Positions 43,286 through 51,917 of a DNA stretch of 64,000 nucleotides are shown piece after piece. The notes beneath the pieces are model-generated. The model was not told the DNA's origin. It saw only the letters and a program-made list of their open reading frames with translations, and made no database searches. Every line of letters begins with the position of its first letter. The first letter of the stretch is position 1. Made by a program: the position numbers and the translations under genes. Source of the DNA: MTP4 sp052056915 (GTDB lineage: Archaea; Halobacteriota; Methanosarcinia; Methanosarcinales; Methanosarcinaceae); the NCBI RefSeq assembly GCF_052056915.1, contig NZ_CP195119.1:1550001-1614000 (forward strand). The letters are read 5' to 3'.

Positions 43286-44129
43286 AGGCCTTCACCATCC
43301 CGGCTAACGCTCCGGCCTCAGGTGCAGGATTGTCGATGTATCCGTATGTTTTTTCCATGACCCATTTAGGCATGACCATCCTGACGCCATCCACCGTCCT
43401 GACCGAACAGATATCTGCATAGATCTCCCCGAGAGTCTCCTCGGAGATGACCTCCGATGGTGAACCCTCAGCAGTGATGCCGTTCCCGTTCATTACAACG
43501 ACTTTGTCGCAGAACCAGGCAACATGGTTCGGATCATGGCTGCAGGCAAGAATGGTCACCCCATCCTCGGCAATCATCTGCATGATCTTCCATATCCGGA
43601 TCTGGTTAGAGAAATCGAGGGCAGATGTGGGTTCGTCGAGGAACATCAGAGGAGTCTCCTGGGCTATAGCCCGCGCCATCAGAACCATCTGCCGCTGCCC
43701 TCCAGAAAGCTGGCTGTAAGGGCGGTCGGCAAGTTCCGTGATACCGACCATCTCCAGCGCATCGAGGGCAATCTTCTTGTCCTTTCGGCTGACACCGAAG
43801 AATCCTCCGAGATGGGGCGTTCTCCCCATAAGGACAACTTCACGAACCAGATAGGGAAACGGCGGTTTATGCTCCTGCGGGACGTAGGAGACCAGTTTAG
43901 CCATATCCTCGATTCTGAGACCAGATACATCCGTCCCATTCATCCTTACCGACCCCCTGTGAGCCTTTAAGAACTTCAGACAGCACTTGAAAAGGGTCGT
44001 CTTTCCCGAGCCATTTGGCCCGAACAGTCCGCAGAGAGTTCCTTCATCGACGTCAAAGGAAATGTCTCTGAGCACCGGGGTCGGGCCGTAATTGAAATGG
44101 ATATTACGCACTTTGAGCATCATTATCAC
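43278..44129 (-). CDS. ABC transporter ATPase (FecE/BtuD type)
   Basis: 283 aa; start may be any of the Met codons at 44129, 44123 or 44120. Walker A LFGPNGSGKTTLF, Q-loop VPQEHKPPFP, signature LSGGQRQMVLMARA, Walker B LMFLDEPTSALD and the switch His in ACSHDPNHV are intact. It powers import of iron chelates, corrinoids or similar. Overlaps the permease gene by 4 bp upstream and methyltransferase 2 downstream. The only ATPase for four binding proteins. Confidence 0.92.
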   Translation of the reverse strand: MIMMLKVRNIHFNYGPTPVLRDISFDVDEGTLCGLFGPNGSGKTTLFKCCLKFLKAHRGSVRMNGTDVSGLRIEDMAKLVSYVPQEHKPPFPYLVREVVLMGRTPHLGGFFGVSRKDKKIALDALEMVGITELADRPYSQLSGGQRQMVLMARAIAQETPLMFLDEPTSALDFSNQIRIWKIMQMIAEDGVTILACSHDPNHVAWFCDKVVVMNGNGITAEGSPSEVISEETLGEIYADICSVRTVDGVRMVMPKWVMEKTYGYIDNPAPEAGALAGMVKAYD

Positions 44130-45208
44130 CCGAAGATCACCCTGCCCTTATGGCGGAGCAGGTAGCAGAGGTAGGGCGCACCGAGAATTGAGGTGATAAT
44201 ACCGACCGGTATCTCGGAGGTCGTGAGCGTCCGCGCAAGGGTGTCACAGACAATCAGATAGAGCGCACCCATCATGGCGGCAGAAGGGATAACAAACCGG
44301 TTGTCGGGTCCGAGTATCATTCTCGCGGCATGGGGCATCATCAGGCCGACCCAGGCGATGATGCCGACCAGCGAGACGGCAAAAGCTGTGATCAGAGTGG
44401 CAAGCGAAATAACAATGAGTTTGTACTTCTCCGGATTTACCCCGAGCCCCCTCGCCTCCTCGTCGCCCATCGAGAGGATATTCAACTTCCACCCAAGCCC
44501 CCAAAGGACGAAGAAGGAGATGAGAACAACCGGCCCGATGGTGATGACGTCCTTCCAGGTTGCATAGTAAAATCCCCCCATCAGCCAGAAGACGATCTCC
44601 CGCAGTGCAGTGTCCGTGGCAGTATACTTCAGAATCGAGACGAATGCCGAAAAGATCGAACCGATGATCACGCCTGCAAGAATCAGCGTCACGACAGGTG
44701 TCTCGCCCCGGACACGGGCGAGCATGTATGCGGCCGCCACAGCCAGTGAACCGAAAATAAACGCAGGGATCTGGATAGAGAGGAAAATTGTAGGGAATAC
44801 AATGCCCAGAGCTGCACCGAAAGCTGCACCAGACGATGCCCCAAGAATATACGGCTCAACCAGCGGATTTCTGAATACGCCCTGGTACACGGCACCGGCA
44901 ATAGCAAGGGCTACACCTACACAGACTGCAAGAATGATCCGGGGAAACCGGATATTCCAGATAATGGTATTATGCAGGTTGCTGATATCAGAGACTTCGT
45001 AGAACGGGGTAAAGTGAGCAAGAAGAGTCAAATACACATCAGCTATTGAGATTTTGTAGGCACCCATCACCATGGCGACGGCGGCGGCAAGAAAGAGAAT
45101 AGCGAACAGGAAGATGAGAATGATAACCTTCCGGCCCTCTGAGAACCCTTCGACATCATCATACCCCATCCTTCTCAGGACATCCAGACTTTGGAAACAT
45201 TCACTCAT
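44126..45208 (-). CDS. ABC transporter permease (FecCD/BtuC type)
   Basis: 360 aa, about ten TM segments. RFPRIILAVCVGVALAIAGA, GASSGAAFGAALGI, and the late GIIAWVGLMMPHAARMILGP match the FecCD family, which forms homodimers for import of siderophores, haem or vitamin B12. The N-terminal 25 residues are cytoplasmic. The 46-residue ORF at 45239 lies 31 bp upstream. Head of the leftward operon. Confidence 0.9.
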   Translation of the reverse strand: MSECFQSLDVLRRMGYDDVEGFSEGRKVIILIFLFAILFLAAAVAMVMGAYKISIADVYLTLLAHFTPFYEVSDISNLHNTIIWNIRFPRIILAVCVGVALAIAGAVYQGVFRNPLVEPYILGASSGAAFGAALGIVFPTIFLSIQIPAFIFGSLAVAAAYMLARVRGETPVVTLILAGVIIGSIFSAFVSILKYTATDTALREIVFWLMGGFYYATWKDVITIGPVVLISFFVLWGLGWKLNILSMGDEEARGLGVNPEKYKLIVISLATLITAFAVSLVGIIAWVGLMMPHAARMILGPDNRFVIPSAAMMGALYLIVCDTLARTLTTSEIPVGIITSILGAPYLCYLLRHKGRVIFG

Positions 45209-45238
45209 ATAATACGCCCTTCTTATGTATCCTTTTCA

Positions 45239-45379
45239 TCAAAATCCATACAGTTCCCTTTCGGGAGCAGCAAAAACATTGGACTTCAAGCCATTATTCC
45301 CCGCCAAAAAAGACAGGATCAGCGGAAATAAAGCAAGTGATCCAAAGCGCATAGAATTCAGCATTTTCAATTGATTCAT
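45239..45379 (-). CDS. Small exported or membrane peptide upstream of ABC operon
   Basis: 46 aa: MNQLKMLNSMRFGSLALFPL, a hydrophobic stretch to about residue 27, then VFAAPERELYGF. TGGAGAT lies about 5 nt before the ATG. It looks like a signal peptide with a VFAA cleavage site and an eight-residue mature peptide, or a one-TM peptide. It is probably the first gene of the ABC transcript. Confidence 0.45.
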   Translation of the reverse strand: MNQLKMLNSMRFGSLALFPLILSFLAGNNGLKSNVFAAPERELYGF

Positions 45380-45936
45380 ATAAATCTCCAAATGTTAAAT
45401 GTCAAATCCGCAACATGAAGCTTCATGACCCTGGAACCATAGAATAATATGAAATCCAGTAATACATACAAACATGAATTAAGTTCACAAAAATACATAC
45501 CAAAAATAAATTAAGTATGCATTAATACTAAATATACAAAATTTAATATTACATAAACATTACTAAATAATCAAAAAGTATGTATAAAAAATAATAAAAA
45601 AGTAATCAAATTGTGTGCGACCGCCTCACCCTAAACAGGCGACCCGACAATTACTATTGGTAAGAATAAATTTTTTTTAATTTAAAGGCCTTAGTTCCTT
45701 ATTTTTTACCTGTTTTTGCCCAGAAATGGGATTGTCAGATAGCCTCTGAATGTTGGGCATTCGTAACCCTCCACGTCCCCGATGTAATAAAGAAGAGAAG
45801 AATAGATCTGTTCATTCCTCTAACTTTTCTTCTCAATTTTCTATTCATTAACTACAGCTTAAAAAATATGTCTGCATGGTTCGTGATATGTGCCACGGGA
45901 ATTGATGAAGTATTCTTTCATAGCCAAAAACTGAAA
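45380..45936. other. Promoter region of ABC operon and spacer
   Basis: About 560 bp, extremely AT-rich at 45450-45620 (TAAATTAAGTATGCATTAATAC, TAAATATAC), consistent with the leftward ABC promoter. The part at 45650-45930 contains no gene I can support. Confidence 0.4.
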
Positions 45937-46779
45937 TTATGCACCCTGGTCCACCTCCCACCAGAGCTTCACTCGCTTTGAATTTCCTGAAAGGACCATT
46001 TCACCTCCTTCTTCTTGCAGGACGGAGGAAAGGTATTCCCTGAGTATTTTTTCCTGGTCAGCTGTCTCAACACGGTATTCTTGTTTGAAGTCCTCGACAG
46101 CCGCATCAAGGTCGTGGAATACACGGGTATGCGGAAGCTGCAGGGTCTCCATGTTCGGGTAGATACCCATGTCATAGAGGACATGGAAAAGTACATCAGC
46201 CTTTGGACCGGAGCGGTACTCCTGACCGTGCAGGGCTGGCCAGAGGTCAATCATCCACTGTTCCCAGGGAGAACTTCCCAAAAACCAGTAGAGACAAACG
46301 CGCTTTGTTGCCAGCTTACACATCTTTTCCACGGCGGCACGGATGTCCGGCATCCCGAGGGAGTAGGAAGCAAATACGACGTCATAAAGCCCGGAAAGTT
46401 CTGAGGGATCAACGTCTTCCCACCGTTTTGCAACGACCTCCAGGTTCTCAACCCCTTCTTTGAAGGCGAACTCCTTCATGACCTCAACCATGCCTGCAGC
46501 AGGTTCCACAGCAGTCACGTGGGCACAGCGGGCGGCAAGGGGTACTGCAAGGGTTCCCGGGCCTGCTCCGACATCAAGAATCCTGGAAGCAGGACCTGCT
46601 CCCAGATCGGCAAAGACCCTGGCAACTCTTTGAGGGTTTTTGTTTGAACGCTCAAGGAATTCAAGGGCACGCTCCCGGGATTCCCATATTGATGCGCACT
46701 CCCCTTTCCCTCTTCTGGAAAGGTTCTGCTCATAGAGGTTTTTCCAGACCTCATTCCAGTCAATCTCGTCAATATTCAT
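45937..46779 (-). CDS. GECASIW-family SAM methyltransferase 3
   Basis: 280 aa from ATG 46779 (AAGGAG 10-11 nt upstream); the open frame extends 50 codons upstream without a start signal. WNEVWKNLYEQNLSRRGKG then GECASIWESRERALEFL, motif I RILDVGAGPGTLAVPLAA, AVEPAAGMVEVM, DVVFASYSLGMPD and final VKLWWEVDQ. Paralog of the two methyltransferases in the ABC operon but separated from it by the 560-bp spacer, with its own promoter. Confidence 0.83.
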   Translation of the reverse strand: MNIDEIDWNEVWKNLYEQNLSRRGKGECASIWESRERALEFLERSNKNPQRVARVFADLGAGPASRILDVGAGPGTLAVPLAARCAHVTAVEPAAGMVEVMKEFAFKEGVENLEVVAKRWEDVDPSELSGLYDVVFASYSLGMPDIRAAVEKMCKLATKRVCLYWFLGSSPWEQWMIDLWPALHGQEYRSGPKADVLFHVLYDMGIYPNMETLQLPHTRVFHDLDAAVEDFKQEYRVETADQEKILREYLSSVLQEEGGEMVLSGNSKRVKLWWEVDQGA

Positions 46780-47150
46780 TCCTGTCTTCTCCTTCCTGAC
46801 TATGTACAATTTGGCCGCTGGCCTGAACATTCTGCCATCCATATGCTGCCCTGGAAAATATGATGTGTACAGGGACAGGGGACATAATTCATACATTAAA
46901 TAAAAAGATTCATACAAAATAATTTGCAATTATGTTTTAATTATTTATAACACATATCTATTTTACTAGTATTAGCAACTAATCACAAAAATAGGAAATT
47001 AAAGGTTACAACATATAAAAAAAGAAAAAAAATGAAGAAAGAAGAAGAAGAAGAAGAAAGGAAAGGAAAACAAAGAGAAGCAAGAGGAAGCAAGAGGAAG
47101 CAAAATTTAGGGCTCTTATAACAGCAGGATTTATCCGATGCCGGGGAAAA

Positions 47151-47639
47151 TTATCCCTTCCTGCCGTTAACAAACAACTCCGTGAGATATCCCACGACTA
47201 CCGATGTCCCCAGCATATAGGTAGCAAGCACGGCGGTATAGGTTATGCCAAAATAGTGAACCATCACAGGCAGAAGCGGAAGTTTTACGGCACGGGAATA
47301 GAGAAAAGTGCTGATAAAAGACGTCCTCATTCCACTTTTCCGGAGGTCCGAAAGAAGAGGGTACCACACATATATGGGACCTGAGCTAAGGATTCCTGTT
47401 CCGATTGAAAAAAACCAGCCTTTTATTCCCGCATGCTCTCCCAGATTCTTTTTTACCTTTTCGGGCTTCACGAAAAGTTCGAAAAGGAAGAGGAAAATGA
47501 AAACCAGAATAAGAATAGGGATCACTTGCAAAAGGATCGAGTAAGTCCCCTCCAGAGCTTCCCGGAACAATTGGGGAACCGTAAAATATACCGCAGTGTA
47601 GACTGCAGCCATCAGGGCCAGAAAGTAGTACTGTTTCAT
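47151..47639 (-). CDS. Half-size permease-like membrane protein
   Basis: 162 aa, four TM segments. ILSSGPIYVWYPLLSDLRKSGMR resembles the conserved segment of the ArsP/DUF318 permeases, and FISTFLYSRAVKLPLLPVMV follows. At about half the family length it should pair with another half, probably the 151-aa protein encoded 129 bp upstream on the same strand. Substrate unknown. Confidence 0.65.
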   Translation of the reverse strand: MKQYYFLALMAAVYTAVYFTVPQLFREALEGTYSILLQVIPILILVFIFLFLFELFVKPEKVKKNLGEHAGIKGWFFSIGTGILSSGPIYVWYPLLSDLRKSGMRTSFISTFLYSRAVKLPLLPVMVHYFGITYTAVLATYMLGTSVVVGYLTELFVNGRKG

Positions 47640-47768
47640 TTTACGACCCCTTTCTCTACAAGCTCTTCTTTCTCCACAGCCTCTTTCAACATAAGATCTC
47701 CAAAAATATCAAAGGCTTCCAGGCAAATCATAGTCTTCCAGGTGAATCACATCTTCCCAACCATCATC

Positions 47769-48224
47769 TCAAAATAAAGCCCCAATAATCTCCATGGTTA
47801 CTACCACAAGTATGGCCAGGGGAATTGAAACGATAAAGCAGATCAAATTCCTTGTCAGGGCAAATTTTTTCCCTAGCAGGTCGATCTCGGCCGGAAGGTG
47901 GATAAACCCTACGGTAACCCAGCTCAGTAAAAATGCCGTTACCGCGACAAGAGAAACGCCTTCACTGAGAAGCTCCCCCCCTACGACATAACTGGTGATA
48001 GGGTTTCCTGCTGCAATACTTCCGATTATACCTCCCAGCAGAGGGTCGAGGAAGATGTTGCCGGAAAATATTTTCGAATAAGCGCCCTCAGGGACCGCAG
48101 CATTCAGGAGGCTGATAGCCGAGACTACTCCCAGCAGGACAGGAATACTCTGGTTTATCGCTTTCAGTGTTTTCCTGGAACTTTTATTCAGACGGGACCT
48201 GCTTTTAGAACTGATTATATGCAT
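47769..48224 (-). CDS. Half-size permease-like membrane protein, partner
   Basis: 151 aa. After a basic N-terminus (SKSRSRLNKSSRKTLKAI) come about four TM segments with GGIIGSIAAGNPITSYVVGG, similar in pattern to the Gly/Ser-Asn-Pro loop of ArsP-type permeases. Together with the following 162-aa protein it would make one full-length transporter. No catalytic motif. Confidence 0.65.
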   Translation of the reverse strand: MHIISSKSRSRLNKSSRKTLKAINQSIPVLLGVVSAISLLNAAVPEGAYSKIFSGNIFLDPLLGGIIGSIAAGNPITSYVVGGELLSEGVSLVAVTAFLLSWVTVGFIHLPAEIDLLGKKFALTRNLICFIVSIPLAILVVVTMEIIGALF

Positions 48225-48432
48225 ACCACCCTGGATTTTCCGGGATTTTAAGGTAAAACCCTTTCAATAGCTTATACAGGCAATTTTGATTCCCATTCTT
48301 AAAAGCTTAATTGAGAGCAATAAATTGAGAGCAATAATTCCTTTAAAGAAAAGAACCGATGATAAGGTACAACCAATCATGAAGTAAAAACCCTTAAACC
48401 ATTTTCATTTCGAAAAACACGAAGGTGACCAT

Positions 48433-48753
48433 TTGACAGAAGCAACGGTAAATTCCAGAATATGCGGGCATGTCCATAAAATAAAAGGGGAACTCAAAGG
48501 AGACAAAATCATCATCGACATCGAAACCCCCTGCAAAAACGTAAAAAAAATCTCCCACCTGGAAGTCCCGATGATGGAAATTATGAAAATAAAAGACAAT
48601 TACGTAATGGAAAAAGCCCAGGAAGCAAACTGCGGCGCAAACTGCCTTGTACCCTGTGCGATAATTAACGTTTGCAAACTGGAAAGCGAATTTATTGCAA
48701 AATCCCTGGCAAAAAAAGCAGGAAGCATCGAGATAACGTTCGATGACTTATAA
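48433..48753 (+). CDS. Conserved Cys-containing protein, paralog 1
   Basis: 106 aa, TTG start with GGTGA 5-6 nt upstream. Reads TEATVNSRICGHVHKIKGEL, an IDIETPCKNVKK strand, DNYVMEKAQEANCGANCLVP and CAIINVCKLESEFIAKSLA. Five of its six Cys residues are conserved in the copy at 51050, and the first 20 bases around the start are identical in both. The pattern suggests a small metal- or cluster-binding protein. It flanks the arsenic-type genes on one side, with the paralog on the other. Confidence 0.75.
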   Translation: MTEATVNSRICGHVHKIKGELKGDKIIIDIETPCKNVKKISHLEVPMMEIMKIKDNYVMEKAQEANCGANCLVPCAIINVCKLESEFIAKSLAKKAGSIEITFDDL

Positions 48754-48996
48754 AGCAATTTTTAGAACGCTTTTTTGAAGCGCTTGTTCCTTTAGAAAAC
48801 CTGTTCTTTTAGGACAATTATTCTTTTATTACTTTATTGCATCATGATATCAACAATAACAACATAAATTAGCATAGCATAATTATGAATTGGGGTCAGA
48901 AAAATCGGTGCTGAAAAAGAAGGTCTGTAAAAAAAAGGTCTATAAAATGACCTGACAAAGGGGGGTTGCAGAGCGCAGATTATAAATTCAGTACTT

Positions 48997-49845
48997 GTGC
49001 CAACGGATTTTACCATAGAAACCGAAGATTTGCTGGGCTGCATAGGGGAACTGAAAAACGCCGGGTTGAAGAAAGTGATCCTGCTCCATGTGGTTGATAT
49101 CCTGCGGGATCAGGGGCTTGCCCCGATGTTCGAGCGAAACGCCCGGGAAAAGATCGAGGAATATGCAGACTTTGTCCGGGAACTTGAACTTGAAGCCGAA
49201 ACCTTCGTTGTGGTAGGGGACATCAAAACGACGATTGTGGAGCTTGCCGAAAAAGAGGGTGTTGACTGCATAGTGATGGGGGCGACCACGAGAGGAATTA
49301 TAAAAGGGAGACTTCTTGGCAGGACCACCGAATACATTGCCCGAAAATCAAAGCGGATGCTCCTCGTTGAAAAGTATGATGCTCTTAAAGAAGGTAAGGA
49401 AGTCTATGAAAAAGCCTGCAAGGCAACCTTTTTCCGGGTGCTCGTCCCCCTGGACTTTTCAAAAGAAGCCCTGAGAGCAGTAGAGCAACTTTCCGGGTTC
49501 TCCGGAATCACCAGGGAAGCCGTCCTGATACACGTAATAGACGATATCGAAGACCTGGACCTGCTGGACGAGCAAATAGAAAGAGCCCTGGAAGAACTGA
49601 AAAAGATAGGGGAACATCTCACAGGTATTGATATCCGGTACCGGGTAGTGGAGGGAGTCCCCTCGGAAGAGATCAACAGGCTCGCCGAAATAGAAGAAGT
49701 CACCCTTATAATGCTGACTGCTCGTGGAAAAGGGGGAATAAGGGAACTCCTGCTCGGGAGCACTGCAGAAAACGTGCTCAGGAAAACCACAAAACCTGTC
49801 CTTCTGATCCCCGCCGAGAAAGGATCCGGACCGGAGGCCGTATAA
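48997..49845 (+). CDS. Tandem universal stress protein
   Basis: 282 aa or slightly more with two UspA domains. Domain 1: PTDFTIETEDLLGCIGEL to VMGATTRGIIKGRLLGRTTE (ATP-binding G-x2-G-x9-G-type). Domain 2: FRVLVPLDFSKEALRAVEQL to LTARGKGGIRELLLGSTAEN. The GTG at 48997 would remove the first strand (INSVLVPTDF), so the real start is probably a rare codon upstream, for example ATT at 48979. Stop overlaps the ACR3 start by one base, implying coupling. May sense nucleotide or regulate the transporter. Confidence 0.82.
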   Translation: MPTDFTIETEDLLGCIGELKNAGLKKVILLHVVDILRDQGLAPMFERNAREKIEEYADFVRELELEAETFVVVGDIKTTIVELAEKEGVDCIVMGATTRGIIKGRLLGRTTEYIARKSKRMLLVEKYDALKEGKEVYEKACKATFFRVLVPLDFSKEALRAVEQLSGFSGITREAVLIHVIDDIEDLDLLDEQIERALEELKKIGEHLTGIDIRYRVVEGVPSEEINRLAEIEEVTLIMLTARGKGGIRELLLGSTAENVLRKTTKPVLLIPAEKGSGPEAV

Positions 49846-50897
49846 TGCCGGAAGAGCAGGAAGAAAGGGAGCTTGACTTTTTCAGCAAATACCTCTCGGT
49901 CTGGGTTGCAATCTGCATTATCCTCGGGACTGCCGTAGGTTATGCATTTCCGGGGTTTGCGGATGCCCTGGGGAGGATTGAGATTGCAAACGTTTCAATC
50001 CCGGTAGCAATCGTGCTCCTGATCATGATGTATCCCATCATGCTGAAAATCAATTTTGAAGAAATCCTGAGCGTTGAAACAAAGCTCAAGCCTCTTGCCC
50101 TCACCCTTGTCGTAAACTGGGCAATCAAGCCTTTTACGATGGCTTTTGTTGCCTGGCTTTTTATGCGTGTATTCTTTTCGAACCTGATCCCTGACGACCT
50201 CCAGGCCCAGTACATTGCCGGCATGATCCTGCTGGGCCTTGCCCCATGCACGGCAATGGTGCTGGTTTGGACCTATCTTGCCCGGGCAAACATCAACTAT
50301 GCCCTGATCCAGGTCTCCGTAAATGACCTGATCATCCTGGTTCTCTTTGCGCCCCTGGGAAAGTTCCTCCTGGGCGTGACAACGGACTTTCCCGTGCCTC
50401 TGATGACCATCTTTGTTTCGGTCCTCTTTTACGTGGCAATTCCCCTGGGGCTTGCAGTGCTTACACGGCAATTTGTAATCAGGAAAAAAGGCATTACCTG
50501 GTTTGAAAACCACCTGATAAGAAAGCTGGAATGGGTAACCCCGGCGGGGCTCCTGGTAACCCTCGTCCTGATCTTTGTCTTCCAGGGAGAAAACATCATA
50601 AATTACCCCCTGCACATACTGTTGATTGCAATCCCCCTTGTCCTGCAGACCTACCTGATTTTCTTTATTGGCTATGAAGGGGCAAAGTTTCTGAAAATTC
50701 CCTATATGGAAGCTGCCCCCTCCACTTTCATCGGCGCCAGCAACTTTTTTGAGCTGGCAGTGGCAGTAGCCCTGATCCTTTTCGGGATGGAATCCGGAGC
50801 TGCGCTTGCCACGGTCGTGGGGGTGCTTGTGGAAGTGCCCGTGATGCTCTCCCTGGTGAAGATAATGGACAGGAACAGGGAAAAATTCAGGTTTTGA
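49845..50897 (+). CDS. acr3: ACR3-family arsenite efflux transporter
   Basis: 350 aa, ten TM segments. FSKYLSVWVAICIILGTAVG, GLAPCTAMVLVWTYLARANI (with the essential Cys), VNDLIILVLFAPLGKFLLG and APSTFIGASNFFELAVAVAL are ACR3 signatures. Exports arsenite using the proton gradient. Its start overlaps the end of the universal stress protein gene. An ArsR gene lies 570 bp downstream, supporting arsenic-controlled expression. Confidence 0.92.
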   Translation: MPEEQEERELDFFSKYLSVWVAICIILGTAVGYAFPGFADALGRIEIANVSIPVAIVLLIMMYPIMLKINFEEILSVETKLKPLALTLVVNWAIKPFTMAFVAWLFMRVFFSNLIPDDLQAQYIAGMILLGLAPCTAMVLVWTYLARANINYALIQVSVNDLIILVLFAPLGKFLLGVTTDFPVPLMTIFVSVLFYVAIPLGLAVLTRQFVIRKKGITWFENHLIRKLEWVTPAGLLVTLVLIFVFQGENIINYPLHILLIAIPLVLQTYLIFFIGYEGAKFLKIPYMEAAPSTFIGASNFFELAVAVALILFGMESGAALATVVGVLVEVPVMLSLVKIMDRNREKFRF

Positions 50898-51049
50898 TTT
50901 AGAAAAAAGAACGTTGGAACGGTCAGAAAAATGATTAAATGTGGAGAAAAATAATAAAAAAGAAATAGAACCAGCAAGAAACTAAAAACACTGAAGAAAA
51001 AGATTTCAAAAAAAGTTTGCTAAACAAAAAAACATTCCAAGGTGACCAT

Positions 51050-51370
51050 TTGACAGAAATTACCGTTAATTCCACACTCTGCGGTTTTGTCCACAAAATC
51101 CGTGGAAACATGAAAGGCAGCAAAATTATTGTGGACATCGAAACCCCCTGCGAAAAAATACAGAAATTTTCCCACATGGAAATTCCCATGATGGAAACAA
51201 TGGACATCAAGGACAATTACGTGATGAATAAGGCAAAAGAGGCCCAGTGCTCCTCAAACTGCCTGGTGCCCTGTGCGGTGCTCAACCTCTGCAAGCTGGA
51301 AAGCGGGTTCGTGGCAAAATCCCTCGCAAAAAAAGCAGGAAGCATCGAGATCGTATTCGATGAAGTCTAA
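51050..51370 (+). CDS. Conserved Cys-containing protein, paralog 2
   Basis: 106 aa from TTG 51050; in-frame extension upstream to 51017 has no site. TEITVNSTLCGFVHKIRGNM, IDIETPCEKIQK, DNYVMNKAKEAQCSSNCLVP and CAVLNLCKLESGFVAKSLA, about 70 percent like the copy at 48433. The shared leader AAGGTGACCATTTGACAGAA shows recent duplication around the usp-acr3 pair. Confidence 0.75.
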   Translation: MTEITVNSTLCGFVHKIRGNMKGSKIIVDIETPCEKIQKFSHMEIPMMETMDIKDNYVMNKAKEAQCSSNCLVPCAVLNLCKLESGFVAKSLAKKAGSIEIVFDEV

Positions 51371-51468
51371 AAACAGGGAAATTTACCTCCCGTTTTAATT
51401 TTTCAAGAGGCATGTTTCCCCATAGTGAAGTAAAAATCCTTATTTAGTAAGCTTAACTTTTTTTACTT

Positions 51469-51846
51469 ATGAACTACTGCTGCCCCGCGGACCCCGAAAT
51501 GAAAAAAGAATGGGAAGAAAAAATGCTCGAAGAAATAGATTTCCTTGAAAACGACATAAGGAAAGGGAGCGAGGTATTCAGCGCACTTGGGCATCCGATA
51601 AGGTTGAAAATTGCCTACTTTCTTTCCCGGAGGGACCACTGCGTCTGCGAACTTATTTTTAAATTGAACGAGAGGCAGAACCTGGTCTCACACCACCTTA
51701 CGATCATGAAAAACTGCGGGCTCATTGAACCCTATAACAGCTCAAAATGGCGGTTTTACAGGCTTAACCCCGAATTCAAGAGCGTTTTGAAGATTGTGAA
51801 ACAAGTGCAGGGCAAAAAACCGGAAAAAAAACCTGGCAGACAATAG
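51469..51846 (+). CDS. arsR: ArsR-family regulator ending in TAG
   Basis: 125 aa winged helix. N-terminal CCPADPEMKKEWEEKM, then SEVFSALGHPIRLKIAYFLS, the CxC metal site in DHCVCELIFKLN, and LVSHHLTIMKNCGLIEPYNS. Longer than typical by about 30 residues at the N-terminus, which adds two Cys residues near the start (NYCCP). The stop is TAG (51844-51846); reading past it gives 16 more residues to TGA. Probably represses acr3 and neighbours in the absence of arsenite. Confidence 0.87.
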   Translation: MNYCCPADPEMKKEWEEKMLEEIDFLENDIRKGSEVFSALGHPIRLKIAYFLSRRDHCVCELIFKLNERQNLVSHHLTIMKNCGLIEPYNSSKWRFYRLNPEFKSVLKIVKQVQGKKPEKKPGRQ

Positions 51847-51917
51847 AACCAGCTAATAACCCGGAATAAAGTAGAAATGAAATTAGGGGAAAAATGAAGT
51901 TAGGGGACAGAAAGGTT

